Assembly: GCF_009696005.1 (NCBI RefSeq) | Contig: NZ_VUMV01000009.1 | Span: forward strand, 46,438 to 110,437 | DNA: 64,000 nt | Source: Bilifractor porci | Lineage (GTDB): Bacteria > Bacillota > Clostridia > Lachnospirales > Lachnospiraceae | Reading direction: 5' to 3' | Shown here: piece after piece, positions 44,881 through 52,839 of the stretch | Numbering within the stretch: the stretch's first letter is position 1 | Layout of the letters: every line of letters begins with the position of its first letter | Translations under genes and position numbers: made by a program | Notes under the pieces: model-generated | What the model was told of the DNA's origin: nothing | Seen by the model: only the letters and a program-made list of their open reading frames with translations | Databases searched by the model: none

Positions 44881-44993
44881 ATTTTTCGTGGCGTTAATAG
44901 ATGTTTCGTGACGCGAAATGTGAATTCGTTATGGTAATGAAGATGGGAAGTGCTATAATTTAATTATTCACTAGTCGAATATTTATATTCGTA
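44881..44993 (+). promoter_or_regulatory. Promoter and operator of the XRE gene pair
   Basis: An extended -10 element TGCTATAAT lies at 44951-44959. A palindrome CGAATAT-TT-ATATTCG at 44976-44991 stands between it and the start at 45013. Upstream, TTTCGTGGCG and TTTCGTGACG repeat about two helical turns apart (44886 and 44906). The palindrome is a probable autoregulatory operator. Confidence 0.6.
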
Positions 44994-45012
44994 AGCAGAA
45001 TAAGAGGATAAT

Positions 45013-45615
45013 ATGTCTTTGAATAAACAGATAATTAAAGACAGGCTAAAAGAGACATTTAATGGTGATACGCAAGATAGAATCGCGGAGAAGATTAATT
45101 TGTCTCAATCGACGGTAAGTAAACTGCTTACTGGAGTACAGGTTCCAACAACTGATCAACTATTTGATATTTCCGAGAAGTACGGGGTATCAGTGGACTG
45201 GCTTCTTGGAAGAACAAATAAAAAAACAACCGAGACTAGTGATAAATTATCTTATGCTGGCGCGGTTGAGGATATTTTGGAATTGAAAGGAAAGGGAGCA
45301 ATTGATATTACAGAAGCAGTGATTCCTTATTCCGAACATGAAAATCATTTGGTTATTGTTGACCCATTGCTTCAAAAACTCCTAAAAAAAGGCAAAGCAT
45401 TGCAGGATGCAGACACATTGTCGCTTCAAGGCTGGATAGAAAACAGGCTCTGCGTTTTTAAAGGTAAAATGATCCTTCCTAAAGAGGCCTGGAAAGATCC
45501 GGATGTCGAGCAAGAATTAACTCAAGCTTTTGATGATGAACAAGATCTTTTAAATCTTTATGACCTGACCATAAAGGTGAATGAGGAAATGTTGAAGCAA
45601 ATAGAAGACAAATAG
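45013..45615 (+). CDS. XRE-family repressor
   Basis: The 200-residue protein has an N-terminal helix-turn-helix (QDRIAEKINLSQSTVSKLLTG, then VSVDWLLGRTN) and a C-terminal domain rich in acidic residues (VEQELTQAFDDEQDLLNLYD) without protease signature. It is followed after 19 bases by a smaller paralog. It is probably the regulator of the integrative element, controlled through the operator upstream. Confidence 0.85.
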   Translation: MSLNKQIIKDRLKETFNGDTQDRIAEKINLSQSTVSKLLTGVQVPTTDQLFDISEKYGVSVDWLLGRTNKKTTETSDKLSYAGAVEDILELKGKGAIDITEAVIPYSEHENHLVIVDPLLQKLLKKGKALQDADTLSLQGWIENRLCVFKGKMILPKEAWKDPDVEQELTQAFDDEQDLLNLYDLTIKVNEEMLKQIEDK

Positions 45616-45634
45616 AGAATGAGGCATTGAGATA

Positions 45635-45916
45635 ATGACTGAATTTAATGATGTCATTAGTAGTAGACTGAATGAATTGTTTGCTGGTGAAACAGATTAT
45701 ATGACAGCGAGCAAGTTAAACATGTCTCTTGCAAATTTGAATAAAATCAGAAACGGTAAGCAACAACCAACAGCTGAAACATTAAAATTGATAAGTGAAA
45801 AATATAACGTTTCTGTTGACTGGATACTAGGCATTAAAGAGCATAGAGATATTAATGCACTAGACCTTACAACACTGACCTATGAGCAGGTATTCAGCTT
45901 AATTAGTCCGAAGTGA
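45635..45916 (+). CDS. XRE-family regulator, second of a tandem pair
   Basis: The 93-residue helix-turn-helix protein (MTASKLNMSLANLNKIRNGK, YNVSVDWILGIKEHRDI) shares the VSVDW.LG motif with the larger upstream repressor. The two may have arisen by duplication and recognise related operators. The two genes are probably co-transcribed. Confidence 0.82.
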   Translation: MTEFNDVISSRLNELFAGETDYMTASKLNMSLANLNKIRNGKQQPTAETLKLISEKYNVSVDWILGIKEHRDINALDLTTLTYEQVFSLISPK

Positions 45917-45995
45917 TCACTTACAATTTCATTCAACTGCCTTGCAATCTTTGATAACTTCTGATTCGACCAGCTATCTTGTCCCATCTGAAGAA

Positions 45996-46832
45996 TCACA
46001 AATTCAGTAACTGCTTTTTCTTCGCTTGATATTCTTCCTGAGTAATAGCCCCAGCATCGAGAAGCTTTTTATATTTGAGGATCTCGTCTGCGGCATCTGT
46101 TGTTTTTGAGTTCTCCGGAGCCCTTTGCGATTTTTGGCTCTCGCGAATGATCAGTTCAAGACATGACAAGATTTCCTGTGTTTCTTCAAGATTCTTTCGG
46201 TACTGTCCAGAGCTCCGCTTCATCCTTATTCTGACAGGATTCATATCGATATATTCTGTCGGATTATTCATATCCTTCACGGTCAGTCGAATTTTCATAC
46301 TGTTCACATAATCTGATAATTTTTTCTTGCCTGTTGCCGCCCCTACAACAGCTCCGATACTTCCGAACAATGCTCCACCTATGACAGCGCTCCCAACGCC
46401 GCCGGAGACAACCGTTCCACCATCTTCCTGATACTCATAACTTACCAGATCAGAGTAATTATGAACCGGACCAAGAGCCTGCCACTTCTTATGAATCGTA
46501 TCAATGTAAAATCTTTTATAGAAGCTTTTATCTGGTCTGAAGGTATCCGACACTCGTGCCTTTGCTCCAAGTCCAAGAGAAGACCGTCTTTTGTCAAACG
46601 TTTCCTTCATGATGTCGATATCACTTTTTTGTTTTTCCGGTTCTGCCTTGTTTATACCTGCAATTTCTGCTTGAAGCATATCAACGGTAGTCGACAGGTT
46701 TTTTGTCCATGTCATCGGATTATGCCCGGCTTTTTTCACACAATCAAAGCAGACAACATCGCCGCCCTTCAGTCTTACCTTATTAATTCCGAGCATTGGA
46801 AGATTTTTTCCACAAATCGCACAACTTGGCAT
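45996..46832 (-). CDS. Zinc-finger and SHOCT-domain protein with glycine-rich segment
   Basis: The 278-residue protein starts at ATG 46832 with GGGGGG upstream. It has an N-terminal four-cysteine zinc ribbon (CAICGKNLPML...VVCFDC), a coiled helical part, and a Gly-rich hydrophobic segment typical of glycine-zipper membrane inserts (GGVGSAVIGGALFGSIGAVV). A C-terminal SHOCT motif follows (LLDAGAITQEEYQAKKKQLL). Such proteins occur in mobile regions and may associate with membranes. It diverges from the unknown gene at 46914. Confidence 0.75.
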   Translation of the reverse strand: MPSCAICGKNLPMLGINKVRLKGGDVVCFDCVKKAGHNPMTWTKNLSTTVDMLQAEIAGINKAEPEKQKSDIDIMKETFDKRRSSLGLGAKARVSDTFRPDKSFYKRFYIDTIHKKWQALGPVHNYSDLVSYEYQEDGGTVVSGGVGSAVIGGALFGSIGAVVGAATGKKKLSDYVNSMKIRLTVKDMNNPTEYIDMNPVRIRMKRSSGQYRKNLEETQEILSCLELIIRESQKSQRAPENSKTTDAADEILKYKKLLDAGAITQEEYQAKKKQLLNL

Positions 46833-46913
46833 CTTATCCCCCCTTCTCAATTTCCAAATGAACCTATAAAGCCTTTACAAAGATCTATTAGCATTAAATG
46901 AGGTGTAATGCTT

Positions 46914-48119
46914 ATGACAACAAACAAAGACAGTCAGGACCCTCCTGTGAAATCAGAAGGTTCTCTTACATTTGAAGGGACTCTTCAGAAAATACGGATT
47001 ATTTCTAATAATATTTGTTACGGTCCGGAACCTTATCCTGATGATGAAGTAGAACAGCGACTTTCGATTACTTCCGGTGGGGGCATCTGGCTAACACGTT
47101 ATCGTTATGGTGGAATCGATGATAGGCCGCGGTTGCTTGGAAAAGAAAAAATTCCTGCAGATGGAGAAACCATACAAATTATTCTAGATGCCGTTGCCAA
47201 GGCCTTTAGCAAAAATGAAAACAGTATCTACGTAACAGATGTAGGTTTTTGGAATATGGAGCTTACTAATTCCAAGGGTCAAACGACAAATATAAGCGGA
47301 TCGCTTGTTTCGGGTGTTCCGGAATCTTTTCCGAGTCTTTCTGATCTTATACGAGACAAACTTCATAGAAATGATCTGCTTTTATTTGATGGAAATCCTG
47401 ATCGGGTAGATCGTATTGAAGTTTATTACGACAGGTACACTGAAATAAAGAATCCAAATCCTCAGGATCTGAAACTTCCATACATTAAATGGAATTACCA
47501 CGAAGAAATAAAAATCGACAGAGTCACGGAGACAGTAGAACACTTTCGTCAGATTTTTGAGAGATGCGATGTGAAGAGCATTTATCACATTGAAGAGGGA
47601 GTTTCAAGTTTTCTTGATGACATGGATTTGAATGCTCTTTCGGAAGCAATAGGCAATCCGCCCGATGTTTACGTTGATCCGCATCATACAGATCAATATC
47701 AGATCCTCGTGACTACAAAGCTCGATGGTGTAAGAAAGATATCAGGTACCTTCGACAAAAATGGATTACCAAAGGATTGGCCAGAATTTGCAGATGATTT
47801 ATATGATTTCCTTTCATTTTATGGTATAGGAGATTTCTTTGACAAACGTACATACGGAAAAGTTCGTCGAAAAATCAATGATCTGATTTTCTGTAATGTT
47901 GTTTTTGAAGACGGTGGAAAGAAATACTGCTATCAATCAGATGAAGATTTCGATATCGGTGACTTTGTTATTGTGCCTGCCGGAGAGGATAACCACGAGG
48001 CGGTTGTGCGAGTTGAATCGGTTGAATATCATCCGGCAGAGGAGGCTCCATTCCCACTTAATAGAATTAAGCATGTGATCAGAAAATTTGATGAGGAAAA
48101 AGATCGGGCTTTGCTTTAA
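46914..48119 (+). CDS. Uncharacterised 401-residue protein
   Basis: Start ATG 46914 is best spaced from GAGGTG; ATG 46908 is possible. The protein has no signal or membrane segment. It begins with a beta-rich part (SITSGGGIWLTRYRYGGI, VTDVGFWNMELTNSKGQTTN), has an acidic middle with DVYVDPHHTDQYQILVTTKL, and ends with YQSDEDFDIGDFVIVPAGED, like domains that sense or bind small ligands or oligomerise. I do not recognise the family. It pairs divergently with the zinc-finger/SHOCT gene. Confidence 0.7.
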   Translation: MTTNKDSQDPPVKSEGSLTFEGTLQKIRIISNNICYGPEPYPDDEVEQRLSITSGGGIWLTRYRYGGIDDRPRLLGKEKIPADGETIQIILDAVAKAFSKNENSIYVTDVGFWNMELTNSKGQTTNISGSLVSGVPESFPSLSDLIRDKLHRNDLLLFDGNPDRVDRIEVYYDRYTEIKNPNPQDLKLPYIKWNYHEEIKIDRVTETVEHFRQIFERCDVKSIYHIEEGVSSFLDDMDLNALSEAIGNPPDVYVDPHHTDQYQILVTTKLDGVRKISGTFDKNGLPKDWPEFADDLYDFLSFYGIGDFFDKRTYGKVRRKINDLIFCNVVFEDGGKKYCYQSDEDFDIGDFVIVPAGEDNHEAVVRVESVEYHPAEEAPFPLNRIKHVIRKFDEEKDRALL

Positions 48120-48165
48120 CACACATTTCTCTAATTCTAAATTTCCATTGTTATCTGTATACGAA

Positions 48166-48192
48166 AAGGCGACCATTGATCTGGCCGCCTTC
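48166..48192. terminator. Bidirectional terminator-like hairpin
   Basis: AAGGCGACC and GGCCGCCTT pair around an eight-base loop (one mismatch), with T-rich DNA to the right, behind the 401-residue protein gene. Confidence 0.55.
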
Positions 48193-48194
48193 TT

Positions 48195-48308
48195 TCAGTC
48201 TTTCTGATAAAACATGCATTCATAGCCGTCCGCCCGCAGCAGCAGGCCCGGCATCCAATCAGGGGTCTGTCCCATAATATTGCAGATCTCCTGCATGCTG
48301 GCAGCCAT
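48195..48308 (-). pseudogene. Short C-terminal fragment of unknown element protein
   Basis: A 37-codon frame (MAASMQEICNIMGQTPDW ... RADGYECMFYQKD) abuts the duplicated integrase fragment. It reads like the end of a larger protein and has no convincing ribosome site. The source gene is not recognised. Confidence 0.4.
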
Positions 48309-48311
48309 CGG

Positions 48312-48488
48312 CCCGCCTCCAGAAGCATGGTGGCATGGGTGTGACGTAAGGAATGATAATTAAACTCCATATGAAGTTCAGTCCGGCATACCCGGCAGAC
48401 GTATTTGAATAAATCTGTACTGATTGCTGAACCATCGGGTCGGACACAGACCAAATCAGCCTTTTCAAGAGAAACCGCTACATCTCGC
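48312..48488 (-). pseudogene. 177-bp duplicate of part of the prophage integrase
   Basis: The segment is nearly identical (a few mismatches, for example catacccgg for catatccgg) to 9106-9282 inside the integrase. It covers RDVAVSLEKADLVCVRPDG through the His-x-x-Arg motif HSLRHTHATMLLEAG, in the same orientation. Homology stops abruptly on both sides, so it is a recent partial copy, perhaps left by a second prophage or by recombination. Confidence 0.9.
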
Positions 48489-48643
48489 ATCTGGCTGCTT
48501 GTATTGGTTTCTGGATCTGGCTGAGCAGGAATAGTGCAGATGCATGAGATAATGGAAGTCCTTTGCCTCACCGGAGAAAGAAAACAAAAGAATCACATCC
48601 ATCATGTAGGCCAAAAAAAAGCAGCAGATCAAAGGAGAGCGGA

Positions 48644-49180
48644 TTATCTATGTGTATACAGTTTGCTGAGAGTTGGCAAAACCTGTGTAAAATACTGACC
48701 AAGCTGCTGATTTATCTTTTCTGGCGTTTCTGGCATGCCTCTGTCGATCCATTCTTCAACCCAGCCGCTGATACCATCAGCGAAAAAGACCTTCTGATAG
48801 ACATCCTCGTTTGAAAGGTCATTAGTCAATCCGATTTTGGCGCGGATTGCGGCACGCAGGATGTTGTCTCTTTCTGTTTTATGAAGAACTTCATAGAATG
48901 TCTGATGCTCTTTGAGGTGATGGAACAGGCTTTCGAATACGTTCCATGGCCGGGAATCAGGAGATGCTTCAAATTCCGCCGCCCATTTCTGAATCAAGGA
49001 TTGAGCATGCCGATCCAGTATTTCTTCTTTGCTCTGATAATGACGGTAGAAGGAAGCGCGCCCGATACCTGCTTTATTGCAGAGTTCCCGAACGGAGATT
49101 TCATCTAAAGATCTGGTGTTTAACAAATCAATCAGTGTCTCCGCAAGTTTTTGTTCGACGTAATTATCTATGCTCTGCAT
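48644..49180 (-). CDS. TetR/AcrR-family regulator
   Basis: The 178-residue protein has an N-terminal TetR helix-turn-helix (DEISVRELCNKAGIGRASFY, RHYQSKEEIL) and a helical ligand-binding C-terminus (YQKVFFADGISGWVEEWIDR). It diverges from the small membrane protein and esterases at 49350-51634, which it probably controls through the palindromes at 49200-49228. Confidence 0.9.
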   Translation of the reverse strand: MQSIDNYVEQKLAETLIDLLNTRSLDEISVRELCNKAGIGRASFYRHYQSKEEILDRHAQSLIQKWAAEFEASPDSRPWNVFESLFHHLKEHQTFYEVLHKTERDNILRAAIRAKIGLTNDLSNEDVYQKVFFADGISGWVEEWIDRGMPETPEKINQQLGQYFTQVLPTLSKLYTHR

Positions 49181-49199
49181 GAGTCACTTTGATCCTTTC

Positions 49200-49228
49200 T
49201 GTCTCATTTTGTCTGAGACACTTGTCTC
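49200..49228. promoter_or_regulatory. TetR-type operator palindromes
   Basis: TGTCTCA and TGAGACA form a 7-bp inverted repeat at 49200-49220; overlapping it, GAGACA-CT-TGTCTC (49215-49228) forms a second. They lie 20-50 bases upstream of the TetR gene. Inverted GTCTC/GAGAC arms also occur at the rlmD-like att remnants, so an attachment-site origin is an alternative. Confidence 0.6.
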
Positions 49229-49349
49229 GATATCAGTTCTATGATAGCCTTTCGAAAAGAAAAAGGCAACAGAAGCTGATGAAAAGACCTTTTTCTTAAG
49301 GAAAGAAATTTCTTGAAGGTGAGTTGTTGAAAATGAAAGGACGGCAATA

Positions 49350-49487
49350 ATGAGATTTCGGGATTTATCTTCACATTGGAAGAACGTGATCGTATTTCTA
49401 TTTGCGGCGGCGCTGCTCCTGACTGTTTTCAGCATCCTGCATGTATATCTGACATTGGGATCGCTGATTCACGTCATGTTAGGGTGA
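49350..49487 (+). CDS. Small membrane protein resembling the N-terminus of the next gene
   Basis: A 45-residue frame (ATG 49350, AAAGGACGG upstream) with one membrane segment (VIVFLFAAALLLTVFSILHV). Its start MRFRDLSSHWKN closely resembles MKFRELSKKWKA of the esterase that begins 4 bases after its stop. It is either a duplicated membrane anchor with its own role or the left-over of a truncated esterase paralog. Confidence 0.6.
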   Translation: MRFRDLSSHWKNVIVFLFAAALLLTVFSILHVYLTLGSLIHVMLG

Positions 49488-49491
49488 TGAT

Positions 49492-50424
49492 ATGAAATTT
49501 CGGGAATTATCAAAAAAATGGAAAGCGATTGTGGTCCTGTTTTCGGTGCTTTCGGTGCTGCTTGTGATATTCAATGTCGGGTTCGTATATTTTCTGAATT
49601 CGTACAGAAACAATTGTGCAGAGCAGAGGAATGCGATGAAAAAGGAAGATGCGGATCTGATCGGTCAAAGACTCAGCATACCCCGGAAGGATAACAATCC
49701 TGTGGCAGTAAACATATATGTTCCGGATCACGATGAACAGGAACGGATTCCGGTTGTCTTCAATATCCATGGCGGCGGTTTTGTAGCCGGGAATGCGGAT
49801 GCGCTGGATACGCAGAGCAATCGTGTCGCTCAGCAGTGGAATGCAGTCATTGTCAGCGTGAACTATACAACAGCAGATCTAAAACCAATTTCTTACGGAG
49901 TGAGGGAGATTAGAGCTGCAGTCCATTATTTCTATGACCATGCAGAAGAATATCATGTGAATCCGGAAGAAATTTACATGATTGGGTATAGTGCCGGAGC
50001 GTATTATGCAGCGGAAGCGGCAAGAGATCTGGAAAAGGAAGACTGCCATTTGAAGGGCTTGATTCTTTGCTATCCGTGGACGACCGGTTTATCAAATGAA
50101 AATTTCGGAAGTGACTGGCCACAAACATTATTTATTCTTGCTGGGCAGGATCCCATCTCCCGGAAGGCAAAGAACTATATCTCCGGGATGGAAGATGCAG
50201 GTTTGGAACCGGATGTTCAGGAGTATACGGACGCGCAGCATAGTTTCATTGAGTCAAATAATCCGGAAGGGATGAATGATTCATCCGAAAGTGCGAAGAA
50301 CGTGATTAATGAGAAGCAGGAGCAGCTTGCCAGAGAAGCAGAGCTTGATATAGGCAAATGGATCAATCATTCAAGCGGCATGGTATCTCTTCCGACTGAG
50401 AACAGGGCTCTGAGAGAAGGATAA
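49492..50424 (+). CDS. Membrane-anchored alpha/beta-hydrolase (esterase/lipase, HSL-like)
   Basis: The 310-residue protein has an N-terminal signal-anchor (about 10-35) and an alpha/beta-hydrolase domain. The oxyanion motif is NIHGGGFVAGNAD, the nucleophile Ser is in GYSAGA, Asp in LAGQDPIS and His in DAQHSFIES, so the triad is complete. It probably acts outside the cell on acylated or acetylated substrates. It is co-transcribed with the pectin-acetylesterase-like gene 4 bases downstream and regulated by the divergent TetR protein. Confidence 0.88.
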   Translation: MKFRELSKKWKAIVVLFSVLSVLLVIFNVGFVYFLNSYRNNCAEQRNAMKKEDADLIGQRLSIPRKDNNPVAVNIYVPDHDEQERIPVVFNIHGGGFVAGNADALDTQSNRVAQQWNAVIVSVNYTTADLKPISYGVREIRAAVHYFYDHAEEYHVNPEEIYMIGYSAGAYYAAEAARDLEKEDCHLKGLILCYPWTTGLSNENFGSDWPQTLFILAGQDPISRKAKNYISGMEDAGLEPDVQEYTDAQHSFIESNNPEGMNDSSESAKNVINEKQEQLAREAELDIGKWINHSSGMVSLPTENRALREG

Positions 50425-50428
50425 GATT

Positions 50429-51634
50429 ATGACCAGAAAAAAGAAAAGAAACATCTGTATTGTGTCAATACTGGCTGCCGTAATCATTACATTTGTGTTG
50501 TTCGGCAGTAACATCACGAATGCTGTGATCAGTATAACGATGGGAAGGGATTTACCACAGCTGTCCGGAGAACCCGAAGTCGGAAAATGGTACACGGTCA
50601 ACGTTGACGATACCGTCAGCTCTGATGGAAGCAAATGGCAGGGATATTTCCGCAAAGGAAGTGAGAACAAAGTCATTCTGTATTTTTATGGCGGCGGCTT
50701 CAGTGTAAACGATTATACGGCAGCGAGGTCTATGGACGTTAAAGGGGGATTCTACAATCCCCGCATGGGTACAGGCTTAAACGTCATGACGTACGCTATA
50801 AGGAAATGGGGAATTGGAAATTCCGCTGATGACAATATGTTCAAGGACTGGACATTTATCGGAGTACCATATTGTAACGGAGACTTTCATGCTGGGACAG
50901 GCGAAAAAGAATATAGCGCATTGGATGGCAGTACCCGGACGATTTACTATCACGGATATACGAATTATCGCCACCTGATTGAGAAGATTTTTAACTATAT
51001 TGATTCTTCACCGGATCAGCTGGTGATTGCAGGGTCAAGTGCCGGCGGCTTCGGAGCGGCTATACTGGCAGACGATGCCATTGAACGGTTCAATAATCCG
51101 AAAGACGTTGCGGTTCTCGTCGATAGTTCTCTGCTGATCAATGAACATTGGCATGACATCATGGTAAACGAGTGGCATACTCCCAAAGCATTCAGTGACG
51201 CCGTTACATCAGACAATATCACGCTGGATTCTCTCACTGCATTGGGTAACAATAGAGACAACGTAAAAATACTGTTTGACTGCTCCGTGCGCGACTGCAA
51301 TCTGTCTTTGGCCCAACGATTTTTTGACGAAGGCTCACAGCAGGAGATGCCATTAAAAATTGGGAAAGCGGAAGGCGACAGGTTCCAGCAAATCCTGAAG
51401 CAGATGGTATCTGACATGCAGGAACAAATTCCGGGATGCGGCATCTACATCTGGGATGCGAAATCTCAGGAAGATGGGCATTTAACAGTGCATACCGCTG
51501 CGGGAACAAAAATATTTTTTGACAGCAAAAGCAGGAATCCGAGTATGGCACAGTGGCTTGAAAATGCAGTGAATGGGAAGGTGGAGAGCTTTGGCATGGA
51601 ATTGCTGGATCGCAATTATTCAAATTCAAAATAA
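50429..51634 (+). CDS. Membrane-anchored pectin acetylesterase-like hydrolase
   Basis: The 401-residue protein has a signal-anchor (about 8-30) and the pectinacetylesterase/Notum-type layout: FYGGGFSVND, GVPYCNGDFHAGTG, the nucleophile in AGSSAGGFGAAI and a late DGHLTVHTA. Acid residues lie around VAVLVDSSL. It likely removes acetyl or acyl groups from a polysaccharide or glycan at the cell surface, with the neighbouring esterase. Confidence 0.85.
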   Translation: MTRKKKRNICIVSILAAVIITFVLFGSNITNAVISITMGRDLPQLSGEPEVGKWYTVNVDDTVSSDGSKWQGYFRKGSENKVILYFYGGGFSVNDYTAARSMDVKGGFYNPRMGTGLNVMTYAIRKWGIGNSADDNMFKDWTFIGVPYCNGDFHAGTGEKEYSALDGSTRTIYYHGYTNYRHLIEKIFNYIDSSPDQLVIAGSSAGGFGAAILADDAIERFNNPKDVAVLVDSSLLINEHWHDIMVNEWHTPKAFSDAVTSDNITLDSLTALGNNRDNVKILFDCSVRDCNLSLAQRFFDEGSQQEMPLKIGKAEGDRFQQILKQMVSDMQEQIPGCGIYIWDAKSQEDGHLTVHTAAGTKIFFDSKSRNPSMAQWLENAVNGKVESFGMELLDRNYSNSK

Positions 51635-51980
51635 GTGTTGCGGACCGGAGATCGTTGCTAATCACGTTTTCGGTTTTTAATAGCCGAAATTCCGGCAAAT
51701 ATCGACACTGCATCCATCGATGCGGAATACATAACAGTCAGACGTCACATGTGAGGGCATCTGGCTGCCAGTGCCTTGATCCTGACCGGAATGGCGGTAG
51801 CCTGTTTCCTTGTCATCTTTGCGGCGGTTGCCATTGTTTTGCTGGAGATGGCAAGGGAAGGAATCGGAGGATTTATCCGCTCGTAACGTATCGACATAAA
51901 ATCATTGTTGTCCGGGGACTGTCTTGCTTTTTCAGGTGGGATGGTCTCCGGATTTTTTTACTTATCGGCAGGTGGATAAA
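51635..51980. other. Degenerate DNA with a membrane-segment remnant
   Basis: No complete gene is found. At 51763-51887 a closed frame reads LAASALILTGMAVACFLVIF and continues to GGFIRS and a stop, the end of a membrane protein. Nothing else is recognisable before the relaxase stub at 51981. Confidence 0.4.
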
Positions 51981-52108
51981 ATGGCAGCGACAAGATTCAT
52001 CGCTCTGCATGTGAACAGGGATAAAGACGCATCCGCCAGGGGGTGCGGACGGATCATCTGCTTTCCGATATCAAACAGAAGATTGGAGCGTTTCCCCCAT
52101 GAGCAAAA

Positions 52109-52252
52109 TTCCAGTTTTATGCCTTGGCGTTTGATAGATAAGTTTCCACAGAATATGAACGGATTTAGATATGTTTCCGAAAACAGAGGCAAATTCTGGA
52201 TATGTTCCTACAGACAGCCGGGCAGCGTGATTATATTTTCTGCTGTCTCGGG
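52109..52252 (+). repeat. 144-bp direct repeat, copy 1
   Basis: About 88% identical to 54160-54303. It starts TTCCAGTTTTATGCCTTGGC and ends CTGTCTCGGGG directly before the rlmD-like CACGTCGAGAC. It is probably the terminal region of an integrative element, ending at its attachment core. Confidence 0.85.
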
Positions 52253-52292
52253 GCACGTCGAGACAGTAGCTCTGCTAACGAGAACAAATTGA
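52243..52292 (+). other. Attachment-site remnant resembling the rlmD 3' end
   Basis: GTCTCGGGGCACGTCGAGAC has inverted GTCTC/GAGAC arms around a 10-base centre. The following codons read HVETVALLTRTN and a stop, parallel to HVETVCLLTRIK at the end of rlmD. The same layout occurs at 39547-39596. Confidence 0.65.
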
Positions 52293-52328
52293 AAAAGTGG
52301 CTATAAAGCCCTTGTTTAAGCCATTTCT

Positions 52329-52371
52329 GCGGCATCAGTCTTTCTGAAAAGAGAGGCTGGTGCCGCTTTTT
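52329..52371 (+). terminator. Strong rho-independent terminator
   Basis: GCGGCATCAGTC pairs with GGCTGGTGCCGC (two G-T pairs), followed by five T residues. It lies after the att-like remnant, perhaps a surviving piece of the original downstream chromosome. Confidence 0.75.
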
Positions 52372-52796
52372 CTGTCAGGGAAAATGTGAATATCGCTCTG
52401 TCGTGACTGTGGAAAGGCTATTTTGATGAATTTTTGGCGGGCGAGACTTTGGCTTTGCTATTTTCAGGGGTCGAGACTGTAGAAAGGCTATTTAAGGTTT
52501 TGGTAAGATCATCATCACGAAGACATAAAAAGAGGGCGGTACGGCAGTGATACTGTATCGTCCTCGAAGACATTACAATTTATCGATGAGAATAGTTTAT
52601 TCCGCCTCGGGATGCTGGGGCGTTTTTTTATTATGGAAGAAAGAAACGCCTAATGTTATCATATTACATAAACATTATGCGGAAATGAGGCTGTGGATAA
52701 AAAACAGAGGTATCTAGTTAATAAACTTTCCGCAAGAGTTGACCTGCAGAAAAAATCAGAATTTGTACAAGCATGCTTACACAATTAAAGACAGAA
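52372..52796. other. Non-coding stretch with repeated GAAAGGCTATTT motifs
   Basis: GACTGTGGAAAGGCTATTTT (about 52402) and GAGACTGTAGAAAGGCTATT (about 52474) repeat, with a related GAGACTTTGGCTTTGCTATT between them. A weaker terminator-like hairpin ending in seven T residues lies near 52602-52630. No gene is visible. Confidence 0.45.
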
Positions 52797-52823
52797 CTTG
52801 AGATGCCCAATTGGCATCTCAAG
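52797..52823. promoter_or_regulatory. Perfect 11-bp inverted repeat before the ORF6N gene
   Basis: CTTGAGATGCC and GGCATCTCAAG pair perfectly around CAATT and end 17 bases before the ORF6N start. It may be an operator or an RNA hairpin that affects translation. It has no T-run, so it is not a standard terminator. Confidence 0.65.
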
Positions 52824-52839
52824 ATACATGAGGAACGTT

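Larger units (their letters stand above)
51981..52292 (+). pseudogene. Relaxase N-terminal stub joined to an rlmD-3'-end-like sequence
   Basis: ATG 51981 with AGGTGG upstream opens MAATRFIALHVNRDKDASA, closely similar to the N-terminus of Relaxase-family mobilisation nucleases (MATTRLIPLH...). Homology ends there. The frame runs through the 144-bp repeat and ends in HVETVALLTRTN plus stop, the C-terminus of an RlmD protein. The arrangement is a scar of two ends of integrated elements. Confidence 0.6.

Noticed and set aside
52402..52500. CRISPR-like array from the GAAAGGCTATTT repeats
   Set aside because: Only two to three imperfect copies with irregular spacing and no cas genes in the window.
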